Shown piece after piece: positions 18,552-27,800 of a stretch of 64,000 nucleotides of DNA (positions within the stretch are counted from its first letter, which is position 1; each line of letters opens with the position of its first letter). Under the pieces are notes generated by a model, which made no database searches, had not been told where the DNA came from, and worked only from the letters and a program-made list of their open reading frames with translations. Origin of the DNA: Desulfovibrio subterraneus (GTDB lineage: Bacteria; Desulfobacterota; Desulfovibrionia; Desulfovibrionales; Desulfovibrionaceae); the NCBI RefSeq assembly GCF_013340285.1, contig NZ_BLVO01000013.1, forward strand, positions 913,574 to 977,573, written 5' to 3'. A program made the translations under genes and the position numbers.

Positions 18552-19001
18552 ATGAAACTGGGTGATTACCTGGATAAAGAAATGATTCTGCCCGAGCTTA
18601 CCGCCAGCACCAAGGAAGAGGTGCTGGCGGAGCTCGTTGAGCGTGTTGTTGAGGTTTATCCTTCTCTGGATAGGGAACGAGTTCTGTCTGTTTTGAAAGA
18701 ACGTGAAAGCCTCGGCACCACGGGCATCGGAGACGGAATTGCCATTCCTCATGGCAAGCTGGACTCTCTCGACCGCATTATCCTTGTTGCGGGCCGCAGC
18801 ATAAAGGGCGTAGACTTCGAGGCTCTGGACTTCAAGCTCTGTAACATCTTTTTTCTGGTCCTTGCTCCCGAACAGGTTGCAGGTGTACATCTGCGCATTC
18901 TGGCGCAGATATCCCGTCTGTTAAAGGACAAGGAATTCAGAAGCGCCATCCTTACCGCTTCCGGTACCGAAGAACTCTGGCAGTTGCTTGGCAACGCCTG
19001 A
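18552..19001 (+). CDS. ptsN: PTS EIIA, nitrogen-regulatory (PtsN-like)
   Basis: A 149-residue EIIA of the fructose/mannitol/Ntr type. The phosphorylated histidine is His67 in GIAIPHGKL, preceded by RESLGTTGIGDGIAI. In enteric bacteria PtsN is a regulatory phosphocarrier acting on K+ transport and sigma-54 linked functions without carrying sugar. Its position after rpoN and hpf and before rapZ is the widely conserved ptsN context. An EI and an HPr-type partner are not in the window. Confidence 0.93.
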   Translation: MKLGDYLDKEMILPELTASTKEEVLAELVERVVEVYPSLDRERVLSVLKERESLGTTGIGDGIAIPHGKLDSLDRIILVAGRSIKGVDFEALDFKLCNIFFLVLAPEQVAGVHLRILAQISRLLKDKEFRSAILTASGTEELWQLLGNA

Positions 19002-19016
19002 TAGAGCCTGTCAAAC

Positions 19017-19907
19017 ATGGACTCTCCTGTAGCTCCCTCATTTCCCATTCTTGTGGTCACCGGTTTATCCGGCGGTGGCAAGAGTACCGTGCTCAGAGTG
19101 TTCGAGGATCTTCGATATTACACCATCGACGGTCTTCCCGTTACGCTTGCGCTGCAGATGGTTTCCATTCTTGATGAGCGGAGCCTCGCCAAGTATCGCG
19201 GGCTGGTGCTCGGCATGGACCTGCGTCACATTGAGTTCGACAGTGGTTTTGATGCCATTCTGCAGGCCATGCGCGAAAAGGGGCTTGCCCCGGCGATCAT
19301 TTTCATGGAAGCGCGGCCCGATGTCATCGTGCGGCGCTACAAGGAAACCCGCCGCCCCCATCCGCTCGAAAGCGGAGGCCTTGGGCTTGAACAGGCTATG
19401 GAGACGGAGCGCAGGTTGTTGGAGCCTGTGCGTGCAATGGCAGACCTTGTCATAGACACGTCCGACTATTCCATTCATGACATCCGGCGCATCATCCAGC
19501 AGAAATGGACCATTCTGGAAGGCAACAGGCGCAGCATGCGCGTGCATCTGCTGACCTTCGGCTTCAAGTACGGCACACCTGCCGAAGCGGACATGGTGTT
19601 TGACCTGCGCTTTCTTCCCAACCCGTATCACGAGCCTGAACTGCGCCCGCTGTCGGGTAAGGACCCGGCCATTTCGCAGTACGTGCTCGGGGCAGGCGTC
19701 GGGAAAGAGTATCTGGAAAGGCTGACCGAATTTCTGCACTTCACACTCACCCAGATGGAGGGTGAAGGGCGTTATCGCGCCACGGTCGCCATAGGATGCA
19801 CGGGCGGCAGGCACAGATCGGTCGCCGCAGCCGAGGCGCTATTTGAGGCTTTGAAAAACTTTGATTTTGCTGTATCTATTGAACACCGGCATATGGAGCT
19901 GGTTTAG
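19017..19907 (+). CDS. rapZ: RapZ-family P-loop nucleotide-binding protein
   Basis: A 296-residue protein with N-terminal Walker A GLSGGGKST (Lys22) and a C-terminal domain with GCTGGRHRSVA. In Escherichia coli RapZ guides RNase E to the sRNA GlmZ and senses glucosamine 6-phosphate; in other bacteria this family has different or unknown targets, and GlmZ itself is not expected here. So the name gives the family, not the proven role. It lies 15 bases after ptsN and is followed by mannose-type PTS genes. Confidence 0.92.
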   Translation: MDSPVAPSFPILVVTGLSGGGKSTVLRVFEDLRYYTIDGLPVTLALQMVSILDERSLAKYRGLVLGMDLRHIEFDSGFDAILQAMREKGLAPAIIFMEARPDVIVRRYKETRRPHPLESGGLGLEQAMETERRLLEPVRAMADLVIDTSDYSIHDIRRIIQQKWTILEGNRRSMRVHLLTFGFKYGTPAEADMVFDLRFLPNPYHEPELRPLSGKDPAISQYVLGAGVGKEYLERLTEFLHFTLTQMEGEGRYRATVAIGCTGGRHRSVAAAEALFEALKNFDFAVSIEHRHMELV

Positions 19908-19966
19908 CTTCAAAAGATTGCACTCTTCGCAGATTTATATTTCCGCCGGTGGAGAATAGTACCCTA

Positions 19967-20404
19967 ATGACTGAACCCATTACAGACGTTGCTCCTGTTG
20001 GCGTGGTGATAGTAACCCACGCCGATTACGGTTCCGCCTTGCTGCGTGCAGCGGAAGTCATACTTGGTTCGCAGGACGACTGCGGCACTGTCAGCGTGGA
20101 CGGGACTTCAGAAGTTGCCGAAACGGTTGCCAGACTCAAAGAAACGGTCGCCCGTGTGGATAAGGGCAGGGGAGTTCTCATTCTCACCGACATGTTCGGC
20201 GGAACGCCGACCAACCTGAGCCTTTCCCTTCTCAGTGCCGGAAACGTAGAAGTGGTCACGGGCGTGAATCTGCCCATGCTGCTCAAGGTTTTCGGTTGTC
20301 GAAAAATGGATCTGCACACTCTTGCGGACGAAGCCAAAGCCTCGGGCGACAAAGGTATTGTCGTTGCGGGCGCGGTTCTTCGCCGGAAAGTCAAAAACGG
20401 GTAA
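19967..20404 (+). CDS. PTS mannose-family EIIA component
   Basis: A 145-residue EIIA-Man domain. His18 in VIVTHADYG is the phosphorylation site, and VLILTDMFGGTPTNLSLSLL is the family signature. There is no fused EIIB domain. The ATG at 19967 is taken; an alternative GTG at 19949 would add six residues. It is followed 6 bases later by EIIB. Because the cluster lacks an EIID gene and follows rapZ, a regulatory role is as likely as sugar uptake. Confidence 0.9.
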   Translation: MTEPITDVAPVGVVIVTHADYGSALLRAAEVILGSQDDCGTVSVDGTSEVAETVARLKETVARVDKGRGVLILTDMFGGTPTNLSLSLLSAGNVEVVTGVNLPMLLKVFGCRKMDLHTLADEAKASGDKGIVVAGAVLRRKVKNG

Positions 20405-20410
20405 CTCGGC

Positions 20411-20872
20411 ATGCAGTGGGTTCGCATAGACAACAGGCTCATACACGGGCAAGTCATCGAAACCTGGTTGCCCTACACCCGCGCAAAACGCCTGCTCGTC
20501 GTCAACGACGAAATGGCAGCGGACGATCTGCAGCAGCAGATTGCTTCTCTGGCCGTACCGGGGCGTATTCATGCTGATTTCATTCATGTGAATGCTCTGG
20601 CAGAGTATGCACGCAAGCATGCAGGCGACATGCAGGATACTCTTGTTCTGGTTGCCAACTGCAGTGATGCGCGCCGTATTCTGGATAACGGCTTTTCCTT
20701 TACCGTGCTGAACATCGGAAACCTGCACTATTCCCCGGGAAAGAAGCAGCTGTGTGCGCATGTTGCCGTTACCGAAGAAGATGAGGTGTGTCTTCGTTAT
20801 TTCAGCAAACGCAGCGTTGAACTTGATTTCCGCTGTGTCCCCAATGATCCGGTCCAGATAAAGGGGTGGTAG
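20411..20872 (+). CDS. PTS mannose/fructose/sorbose EIIB component
   Basis: A 153-residue EIIB with the phosphorylated His12 in RIDNRLIHGQV and the family segment LLVVNDEMAADDLQQQ. It receives phosphate from EIIA and would hand it to sugar bound by EIIC/EIID. The following EIIC frame begins 1 base after the stop codon. Confidence 0.9.
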   Translation: MQWVRIDNRLIHGQVIETWLPYTRAKRLLVVNDEMAADDLQQQIASLAVPGRIHADFIHVNALAEYARKHAGDMQDTLVLVANCSDARRILDNGFSFTVLNIGNLHYSPGKKQLCAHVAVTEEDEVCLRYFSKRSVELDFRCVPNDPVQIKGW

Positions 20873-20873
20873 G

Positions 20874-21565
20874 ATGGATAATCTGTTCAATACCGTAATC
20901 TGGATGGCTCCTCTCGCTTTTTTTTTGCCTTCTCTTCAGTACTGCGCTTTGCGCTGAATCTGGGCTTTTTTGAGCGTCCTCTTGCAGCTGGCTTCATCTG
21001 GGGCATAGTCACAGGAGAGTGGACGCTGGCCATTCACGTGTCCATATTCTTTGAGCTTATCTGGCTCGATCTCTTTCCTGCCGGTACCTACATCCCTCCC
21101 AATGCCGTGGCCCCCATGCTGCTGACACTCGGTGTTTCCAGCTATTTCAACATTCAGGATGCAACCATGCTGGCCTTACCCATTCTGGTCAGCATGCCCG
21201 CTGCGCTGTTAGCTTCCCGTATTGAGTACTGGCAGCGCAAGTTGCAGAATGCCGGGTATAACCGCATTATCCATTGGGGCAGAAAGGATGCTGAAGACAG
21301 CGTGCCGGGCAGGGTGCTCATGCAGTCTCTGGCACAGAGCTTTATCATGCATATTCTTTTCTTCTGCGTTTGCCAGCTTGTGCTTATTCTCACGATCAGG
21401 GGATTGTCGTGGTATCTTGGCCACCTGCCGGCCATTAGCGGATTAGGGTGGATGCATTTGTGGTTCGCGGCCGGTATCGGCGGCGTTATGTCCCTTCGTG
21501 TGCGACGTTCCTATGTGGTTTTTCTGCTGTGTCTCGTCTGCGTCGTGCTCATCGGGAGCGCCTGA
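20874..21565 (+). pseudogene. PTS sorbose-family EIIC component, frameshifted in a T9 tract
   Basis: ATG at 20874 opens a frame (MDNLFNTVIWMAPLAFF) that stops at 20957. The downstream frame carries the rest of an EIIC-Man/Sor protein: FERPLAAGFIWGIVTGEW, FELIWLDLFPAGTYIPP and several hydrophobic helices to the TGA at 21563-21565. The two frames join if the run of nine T at 20918-20926 had ten, or if a ribosome slipped by -1 there, giving about 230 residues, the usual EIIC length. It may be a pseudogene, a sequencing error, a phase-variable gene, or a gene read by slippage. Confidence 0.8.
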
Positions 21566-21706
21566 TCGTCTGTTTTTTCAAAAAAAATCATGCCGACCCT
21601 CTAGACCCACTTGGCAGGCTTTCAGCTTTGTGCTATTTGGCACAAACTATTTTCGGAAGAAGGCGAGCCAATCGCATAGTCAAACCCAATTTGGAGGAGT
21701 TTTACC

Positions 21707-22627
21707 ATGGCAATTCTCGTGATGGGTCATATGAACCCCGATACCGACTCTATCATTTCCGCCATTGCCGTTGCCGACCTGCTCAGCAAGCGCGGCATGG
21801 AAGCAAAGGCTGTTGCACAGGGCGAAGTGACCCCCGAGTCCGCTTTTGTTCTTGGCAAGTTCGGCCTGACCGCTCCTGAAGTTGTTACTTCTGTTGCCGG
21901 CCAGAAGCTGTGGCTCGTTGACACCACCGACGGTGCTCAGCTGCCCGCAGACATCAAGGAAGCTGAAGTTGTGGGCGTTACCGACCACCACAAGCTGGGC
22001 GACGTAACCACCTCCAACCCCCTCGAAATGTGGGTATGGCCCGTAGGCTGCTGCGGCACCGTTATCAAGGCCATGTACGACTTCTACGGTATCGAAGTGC
22101 CCAAGGGCATCGCAGGCGGCCTGCTCTGTGCCATCCTGTCCGACACCGTTATGTTCAAGTCCGTTACCACCACCCCCGCTGACAAGAAGGCTGTTGCCGA
22201 ACTGGCAGCCATCGCCGGTGTAGCCGACACCACCACCGTGGGCATGGACATGTTCAAGGTGAAGTCCGCTGTTGACGGCGCTTCCATGGAATCCCTCGTA
22301 TTCCGTGACTACAAGGACTTCGACATGAACGGCAACAAGGTCGGTATCGGCCAGCTCGAAGTGATCGATCTGTCCATGCTGGACGCCGTTAAGGAAGGCC
22401 TGTTTGCAGAAATCCAGAAGGTGAAGGCCGGTGGCCGTCACTCCGTATTCCTGCTCCTGACCGACATCATGAAGGAAGGTTCCGAAATGCTGATCGTTTC
22501 CGACGATCCTTCCGTTGTGAAGAAGGCTTTCGGCGTTGAAGTTGCCGGCAAGAGCGTATGGCTCGACGGCGTCATGAGCCGCAAGAAGCAGGTTGTTCCT
22601 AACTTCGAAAAGGCTTTCAAGGGCTAA
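21707..22627 (+). CDS. ppaC: Manganese-dependent inorganic pyrophosphatase
   Basis: Family II pyrophosphatase of the DHH superfamily (306 residues), hydrolysing PPi to phosphate. Metal ligands appear in MGHMNPDTDS (His8, Asp12, Asp14), then DTTDGAQ and the DHH motif in VTDHHKLGD; the C-terminal substrate motif SRKKQVVPN is present. In sulfate reducers rapid PPi removal drives ATP sulfurylase, which fits a well-expressed gene. TTGGAGGAG precedes the ATG, codons are strongly biased, and a strong terminator follows. Confidence 0.97.
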   Translation: MAILVMGHMNPDTDSIISAIAVADLLSKRGMEAKAVAQGEVTPESAFVLGKFGLTAPEVVTSVAGQKLWLVDTTDGAQLPADIKEAEVVGVTDHHKLGDVTTSNPLEMWVWPVGCCGTVIKAMYDFYGIEVPKGIAGGLLCAILSDTVMFKSVTTTPADKKAVAELAAIAGVADTTTVGMDMFKVKSAVDGASMESLVFRDYKDFDMNGNKVGIGQLEVIDLSMLDAVKEGLFAEIQKVKAGGRHSVFLLLTDIMKEGSEMLIVSDDPSVVKKAFGVEVAGKSVWLDGVMSRKKQVVPNFEKAFKG

Positions 22628-22653
22628 TCAAACAGCCTCTTGCATGAAATGCC

Positions 22654-22685
22654 AAGGCCCGGTGCAATGCACCGGGCCTTTTTTA
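22654..22685 (+). terminator. Rho-independent terminator after ppaC
   Basis: AAGGCCCGGTGC and GCACCGGGCCTT form a 12-bp stem with a 3-base loop and TTTTTT. Confidence 0.93.
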
Positions 22686-22707
22686 ATTCCATTTGAAGAA
22701 ATGCCAG

Positions 22708-23829
22708 TTACGCCTGATGTCCGGCAAGGGCTGCGCAGCGCATTTCCCTGAGCCGGATGCCGGATTCCGGCCCTCTGTTTCGCAATTCGTCCGGCAGAAC
22801 CACACGCAGAATGGTATCGCGGTCTTCGCGCATTCTTTCAAGCAGATCAATGCCGCTGTCTGCGAGGACGAGTCGGCAGAAGGGTTCCAGCAGGCTGTGC
22901 TTGTTGATCTCCATGAGCAGATCAACGCGTGTGCCTGCACGCAGGGAAAGATAGGTGCCGCCCTTCATGTGCTGCCGTGCGGCAACCATACCTGCACGCA
23001 TGAGCCGGTTAGAGAGCTTGAGTCGCATCCCGAGCACCCGGGCCAGTTCTTCACCCCGGTGTTCATGCTTGTAATGATGCGGCAAAACGTCTTCGGGGGT
23101 CAGAGTCTTGCCAAGGTCGTGACACAGCGCCATATATACGGCAGTAGGGTCCCCTGCACATTTGTCCATAACTTGTGCAGTGTGTTCAAGAACACTTTCC
23201 CGATGATAGGGCAGGGGGCCGGCAGGAATATTGTCTGCATTCTCCAGTTCCCTGAACCATGGACCAAGGCATCCGCCACGATGCAGTTCGCGGAGGAAGC
23301 GACCGGGCTGAGGGGTGCGCATGGCTTTGATGAGCTCGCCGGCCACTCGTTCCGGTGTCATAAGGCCGAGCACACCGGAAGAAGCTATCTCCTGCATTTG
23401 CACAAGAAGTTCCGGATGCAGTGTGAAATCAGTAAAATCTGCTGCAAAACGTGCGGCTCTGAAGGCTCGTATGGGATCATTCTTCAGCGAGGTTGCATTT
23501 GTGGGCCGCAATGTTCGGTTGCGCAAATCCGCAAATGCCTGCGGATGAGCATACAATCTGCCGTTCTGGTCAAGGGCTACGGCATTGATGGTAAAATCGC
23601 GCAATTGAAGGTCTTCGTGGATGTTATTTCCCCGTAAAGGGGCATGCTCAAGGCCATTGAGTATGCATATTGAAAAATCATTTCCTGCCTTGCGTGCAGA
23701 AGGATTGCGGCATATAAAGCCTTCGACGGTGTCCGCGAAGGCATAATCGAATTCGTGCGGAGTGCGCCCGAGCAGCAGATCCCTGACAGCTCCGCCCACT
23801 AAATATTCTTCCATTCCGGTAGTATGCAT
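22708..23829 (-). CDS. CCA-adding enzyme / poly(A) polymerase family nucleotidyltransferase with HD domain
   Basis: A 373-residue class II nucleotidyltransferase. YLVGGAVRDLLLGRTPHEFD is the catalytic head; RDFTINAVALD and the DPIRAFRAARFAADF helix (residues about 125-160) follow. An HD-type segment ALCHDLGKTL lies near residue 240. Such enzymes add CCA to tRNA 3' ends or poly(A) tails. The metal motif, normally DxD, reads EFD here, so the first Asp is a Glu. The frame is open to 24141, but only the ATG at 23829 or 23814 starts near the conserved head. It is divergent from the biotin ligase gene. Confidence 0.85.
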   Translation of the reverse strand: MHTTGMEEYLVGGAVRDLLLGRTPHEFDYAFADTVEGFICRNPSARKAGNDFSICILNGLEHAPLRGNNIHEDLQLRDFTINAVALDQNGRLYAHPQAFADLRNRTLRPTNATSLKNDPIRAFRAARFAADFTDFTLHPELLVQMQEIASSGVLGLMTPERVAGELIKAMRTPQPGRFLRELHRGGCLGPWFRELENADNIPAGPLPYHRESVLEHTAQVMDKCAGDPTAVYMALCHDLGKTLTPEDVLPHHYKHEHRGEELARVLGMRLKLSNRLMRAGMVAARQHMKGGTYLSLRAGTRVDLLMEINKHSLLEPFCRLVLADSGIDLLERMREDRDTILRVVLPDELRNRGPESGIRLREMRCAALAGHQA

Positions 23830-23893
23830 TGAATCAGTTCCGTTGGCATTTTCATTTGAAGTCTGATGACGGCATCCTATCAGGTGTGGCGTA

Positions 23894-24826
23894 ATGTTGT
23901 ATATCCTTAAAGACGGTCTTTCCGGCGTGGCGTCACCTCTTTCTCCGGACGAACTGGCGGGTTCCGATCCGGCATGGGGTGATGAAATACGCAATGCACG
24001 CTGGACCGAATGCGAAAAAAACGGCATTCGGTTCTGGGTCTCCTCCTGCGCCTGTTGCAGCGGGGCAGAGGGAGCAGGTGAAGCAGCCGGATCCGTCTTC
24101 ATATGTGGCACTTGCACCTCCAGTCTGGATGTGGTGCGCATTCTTGCGCGTGAAGGATTGCTGCATGAATGGGATTCTGTGCTGGCGCTTTCGCAATCTT
24201 CAGGACGAGGTCAGCTGCGCAGGCCGTGGAGCTCTCCGTCCGGAAATATTTATTCAGCAATAAGGCTTCCTTATGGTGCTCCGCATCTGGATGACATCGC
24301 TTCGCTCACAGTGGGCTATCTGCTGGCAGAAGCGCTGAACGCGCAGGGTGTGCGCGTTGCCTTGAAATGGCCGAACGATTTGTTGCTGGAAAACAGGAAG
24401 ACGGGTGGAGTCCTTTTGGAGGACTTTGGCGGTGCGTTGTTTGCCGGAATAGGCATCAACGTGGTTTCAAGCCCGCCGGTGTCGGAACTGAGGGATGGCT
24501 GGGCTGTGCCTGCCACGAACCTGAGGGCGGAAGGCTGTAAGCTTTCCGTAATGACCTTGTGGCAAACGCTTGTGAATCGAGTACGTTTTTGTTATGAGAC
24601 GCAGGTTGTTCGCTGCAACAGAGAAGAGTTGACAAGACGCGTGCAATTACATCTTGCCTGGGTGGGCCGTGAAATCATCATTCACGGCGGAGATGAGGAG
24701 TATCGTCCGGGCAGGCTTTTGGGTGTCAACGAAAACGGAGCGCTCCGTCTTCTCCTGTCCGGTCAAGAAATTGCTGTCCATTCCGGCAGCATTGCCCTCT
24801 CGTCGCATACAGACCTTCCCATTTGA
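23894..24826 (+). CDS. birA: Biotin-[carboxylase] ligase (BirA-type, no N-terminal HTH seen)
   Basis: A 310-residue biotin protein ligase that attaches biotin to carrier lysines. The biotin/ATP loop is SSGRGQLRRPWSSPSG (canonical GRGRxGR), and KWPNDLLLENRKTGGVLLE is the second signature. A C-terminal SH3-like domain follows. The first 75 residues are not a winged helix but a region with clustered cysteines (CACC and CGTC), so repression of biotin genes as in E. coli is unlikely. It lies 63 bases upstream of pyruvate carboxylase, its probable substrate. Confidence 0.9.
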   Translation: MLYILKDGLSGVASPLSPDELAGSDPAWGDEIRNARWTECEKNGIRFWVSSCACCSGAEGAGEAAGSVFICGTCTSSLDVVRILAREGLLHEWDSVLALSQSSGRGQLRRPWSSPSGNIYSAIRLPYGAPHLDDIASLTVGYLLAEALNAQGVRVALKWPNDLLLENRKTGGVLLEDFGGALFAGIGINVVSSPPVSELRDGWAVPATNLRAEGCKLSVMTLWQTLVNRVRFCYETQVVRCNREELTRRVQLHLAWVGREIIIHGGDEEYRPGRLLGVNENGALRLLLSGQEIAVHSGSIALSSHTDLPI

Positions 24827-24889
24827 TGTTTCGGCTCGCCCTTTAACCCGGTGACTTGCTGTCTCCGGATATTGGTATACGAGGATTGA

Positions 24890-27800
24890 ATGGCCAATAA
24901 GACGTTTCATCAAGTATTGGACGAAGTGAAGGGCAAGCCTATTCTGGTTGCCAACCGCGGTATTCCCGCACGCCGCATCTGTCGTTCCATTCGTGAGCGG
25001 TTCGATGGAATCGCCATCATGACTGCGACTGACGTCGATAAAACGTCTCCGGCCGCCTCTGCCGCGCAGGAGCTCATGCTCCTCGGCAAAGATCCCAGAG
25101 GGTATCTGGACATAGACCGGATAATCGACCTCGCCAAGAAGCGCGGTGTTGTTGCTATTCATCCTGGCTGGGGCTTTGCCTCCGAAGACGACGCCTTCCC
25201 CAAGCGCTGTGCTGAAGAAGGCATCATCTTCATAGGTTCTTCCGCCGAGGCCATGAACCTGCTCGGCAACAAGGTACAGGTCCGCAAGATCGCCAAGAAG
25301 ATCGGCGTTCCCGTGGTTCCCGGCTCTGAAGGAGCTGTGGACGTACCTCTTGCCCGTCAGCTTGCAGAAGAGATCGGCTTCCCCATCATGCTCAAGGCTG
25401 AGGGTGGCGGGGGCGGTCGCGGCATCTTCCTCGTGCAGAATCAGGACGAACTGGAATCTGCCTTCACCAAGGCTTCCACCATGGCTCAGGCATCTTTTGG
25501 CAACCCCCGCGTGTATGTCGAAAAGTATCTGGCCTCCGTCCGTCATATCGAAATTCAGGTCATTGCCGACAAATACGGCAACGTGTTCGCCTTTGACGAA
25601 CGCGACTGCACCGTGCAGCGTAACCACCAGAAGCTGGTTGAAATCACGCCTTCTCCCTCGCCGCTCATCACGCCCGAACTGCGTGCACAGCTCAAGGAAT
25701 ATTCCCGCAAGCTGGTGCTTGAAGTGGGCTATGATTCCCTGGCGACGGTTGAATTTCTCGTTACCGCTGACGGCACCCCCTATCTTATTGAAGTAAACAC
25801 CCGCCTGCAGGTGGAACACGGCATTACGGAATGCCGCTATGGCATCGATCTTGTGGAAGAGCAGATCGCCGTTGCCTTTGGCGCGGAACTGCGTCTTACT
25901 GAAGAAGGCTGCCCGCCCGCTCAGTGGGCCATGCAGCTTCGCATTAACTGCGAAGACCCGCAGGCCAGCTTCTCGCCCAACTGTGGCGTGATCTCCCGTT
26001 ACGTATCGCCCGGCGGCCCCGGTATCCGCATCGACTCCAACCTTTCCGCAGGGTATGAGTTTCCTTCCAACTACGACTCGGCAGGAGCGCTGCTCATCGC
26101 TTATGGTCGCGGCTGGAACAAGGTGCTGGGTACCATTGAACGTGCGCTGAACGAATACGCTATCGGCGGCGTGAAGACGACTATTCCCTTCTTCAAGCAG
26201 GTCATAAAGCATCCCAAGTTCCGTGATGCTTCCTATGATACCAACTTCATTGCCAAGACCCCCGAGCTTCTCTGCTACACCGACGTGGCACCGGAAGCCG
26301 TGCGTCTTTCCCGGCTCATCGCCGGTATCAGCGCAAAGGGGTACAACCCGCACGTTCTGCTGGGCGAATACCGTACGCCGGAGAACCCGCGCGTAGGCAA
26401 CGGCAGGTTCGATCCTGTTCTGCCCGCCGTGCCCTCAAAGCTGCTGAAGAGCGAACCGCCTTATCCCCGCGGCGACCGCAAAGCCCTGCTGGATTTCGTG
26501 CGTGATTCCGACTACGTGCACTTCTGCGACACCACGCCGCGCGACATCACGCAGTCCAACTCCGGTAATCGTTTCCGTCTGGCAGAAGACATGCTCATTG
26601 CCCCGCATCTTGACAACTGCGGATTCTTCTCCATTGAAAACGGCGGCGGAGCGCACTTCCACGTGGCCATGATGGCCAACATGACCTATCCCTTCAACGA
26701 AGCGGAGCAGTGGAACAGGGTCGCCCCCAAGACGTTGAAGCAGATTCTCATCCGCTCCACCAACGTACTGGGCTACAAGCCCCAGCCGCGTAATCTCATG
26801 CGCCTGACCGGTGAAATGATCTGTGATCATTACCAGATCATCCGCTGTTTCGACTTCCTGAACCACGTGGACAACATGCGTCCCTTTGCCGAAGTGGCTC
26901 TGAGCAGAAAGGAAGTGGTGTTTGAACCCGCCATTTCTCTTTCGTGGGCCAAGGGCTTCGACGTGGACCACTACATTGGCGTGACCTCCGCCATCCTGCG
27001 CATGGTGGGTGAAGTTGCCGGAGTAGGGGAGAGCAAGGCCAGCGAACTCATCATTCTCGGCCTCAAGGACATGGCAGGCGTATGCCCGCCCCGCTTTATC
27101 TCCGCTCTTGTTGCCGCACTGCGCACGAAGTGGCCCAGGCTGGTTCTGCATTACCACAGGCATTACACCGACGGCCTGTTCGTTCCTTCCGTGGGTGCGG
27201 CTGCCAAGGCTGGCGCGCATATCGTGGATACCGGCATCGGCGCGGCTGTCCGCTGGTACGGTCAGGGCGAAGTGCTTTCCACTGCCGCATATATTGAAGA
27301 CGAACTCGGTCTCAAGACCAATCTCAACAAGGACATGATCCGCGAGTGCAACTTCGTGCTCAAGCAGATCATGCCGTACTACGACCGTTACACCACGCCC
27401 TTCTTCCAGGGCATTGACCACGATGTGGTGGAACACGGCATGCCCGGCGGCGCTACCTCCTCTTCGCAGGAAGGTGCCATGAAGCAGGGGTATATCCACC
27501 TGCTGCCCTACATGCTCAAGTTCCTTGCCGGAACCCGCAAGATCGTGCGCTACCACGATGTTACCCCCGGCTCACAGATTACCTGGAACACGGCATTTCT
27601 CGCGGTTTCCAGCGCCTACAAGCGCGGTGGCGAGAACGAGGTGAAGTACCTTCTGAGTGTGCTGGACGAAGTGAACAAGATGGATGCCTGTCAGGATTGT
27701 CAGGCTGAGCTTGCAGAAGCACGTCTTGCTCTGTATCAGGACAGCAACGATGCATTCCGCGATCTGCTGCTCGGCAAGTTCGGCAAACTGCCGCTCGGTT

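Noticed and set aside
21630-21665. Possible sigma-54 promoter before ppaC (TTGGCACAAACTATTTTC)
   Set aside because: It has GG at the -24 position but no GC at the required spacing for -12.
24647-26353. Minus-strand open frame of 568 codons opposite birA and pyc
   Set aside because: Spans two genuine plus-strand genes and their gap, with no start signal or family motif.
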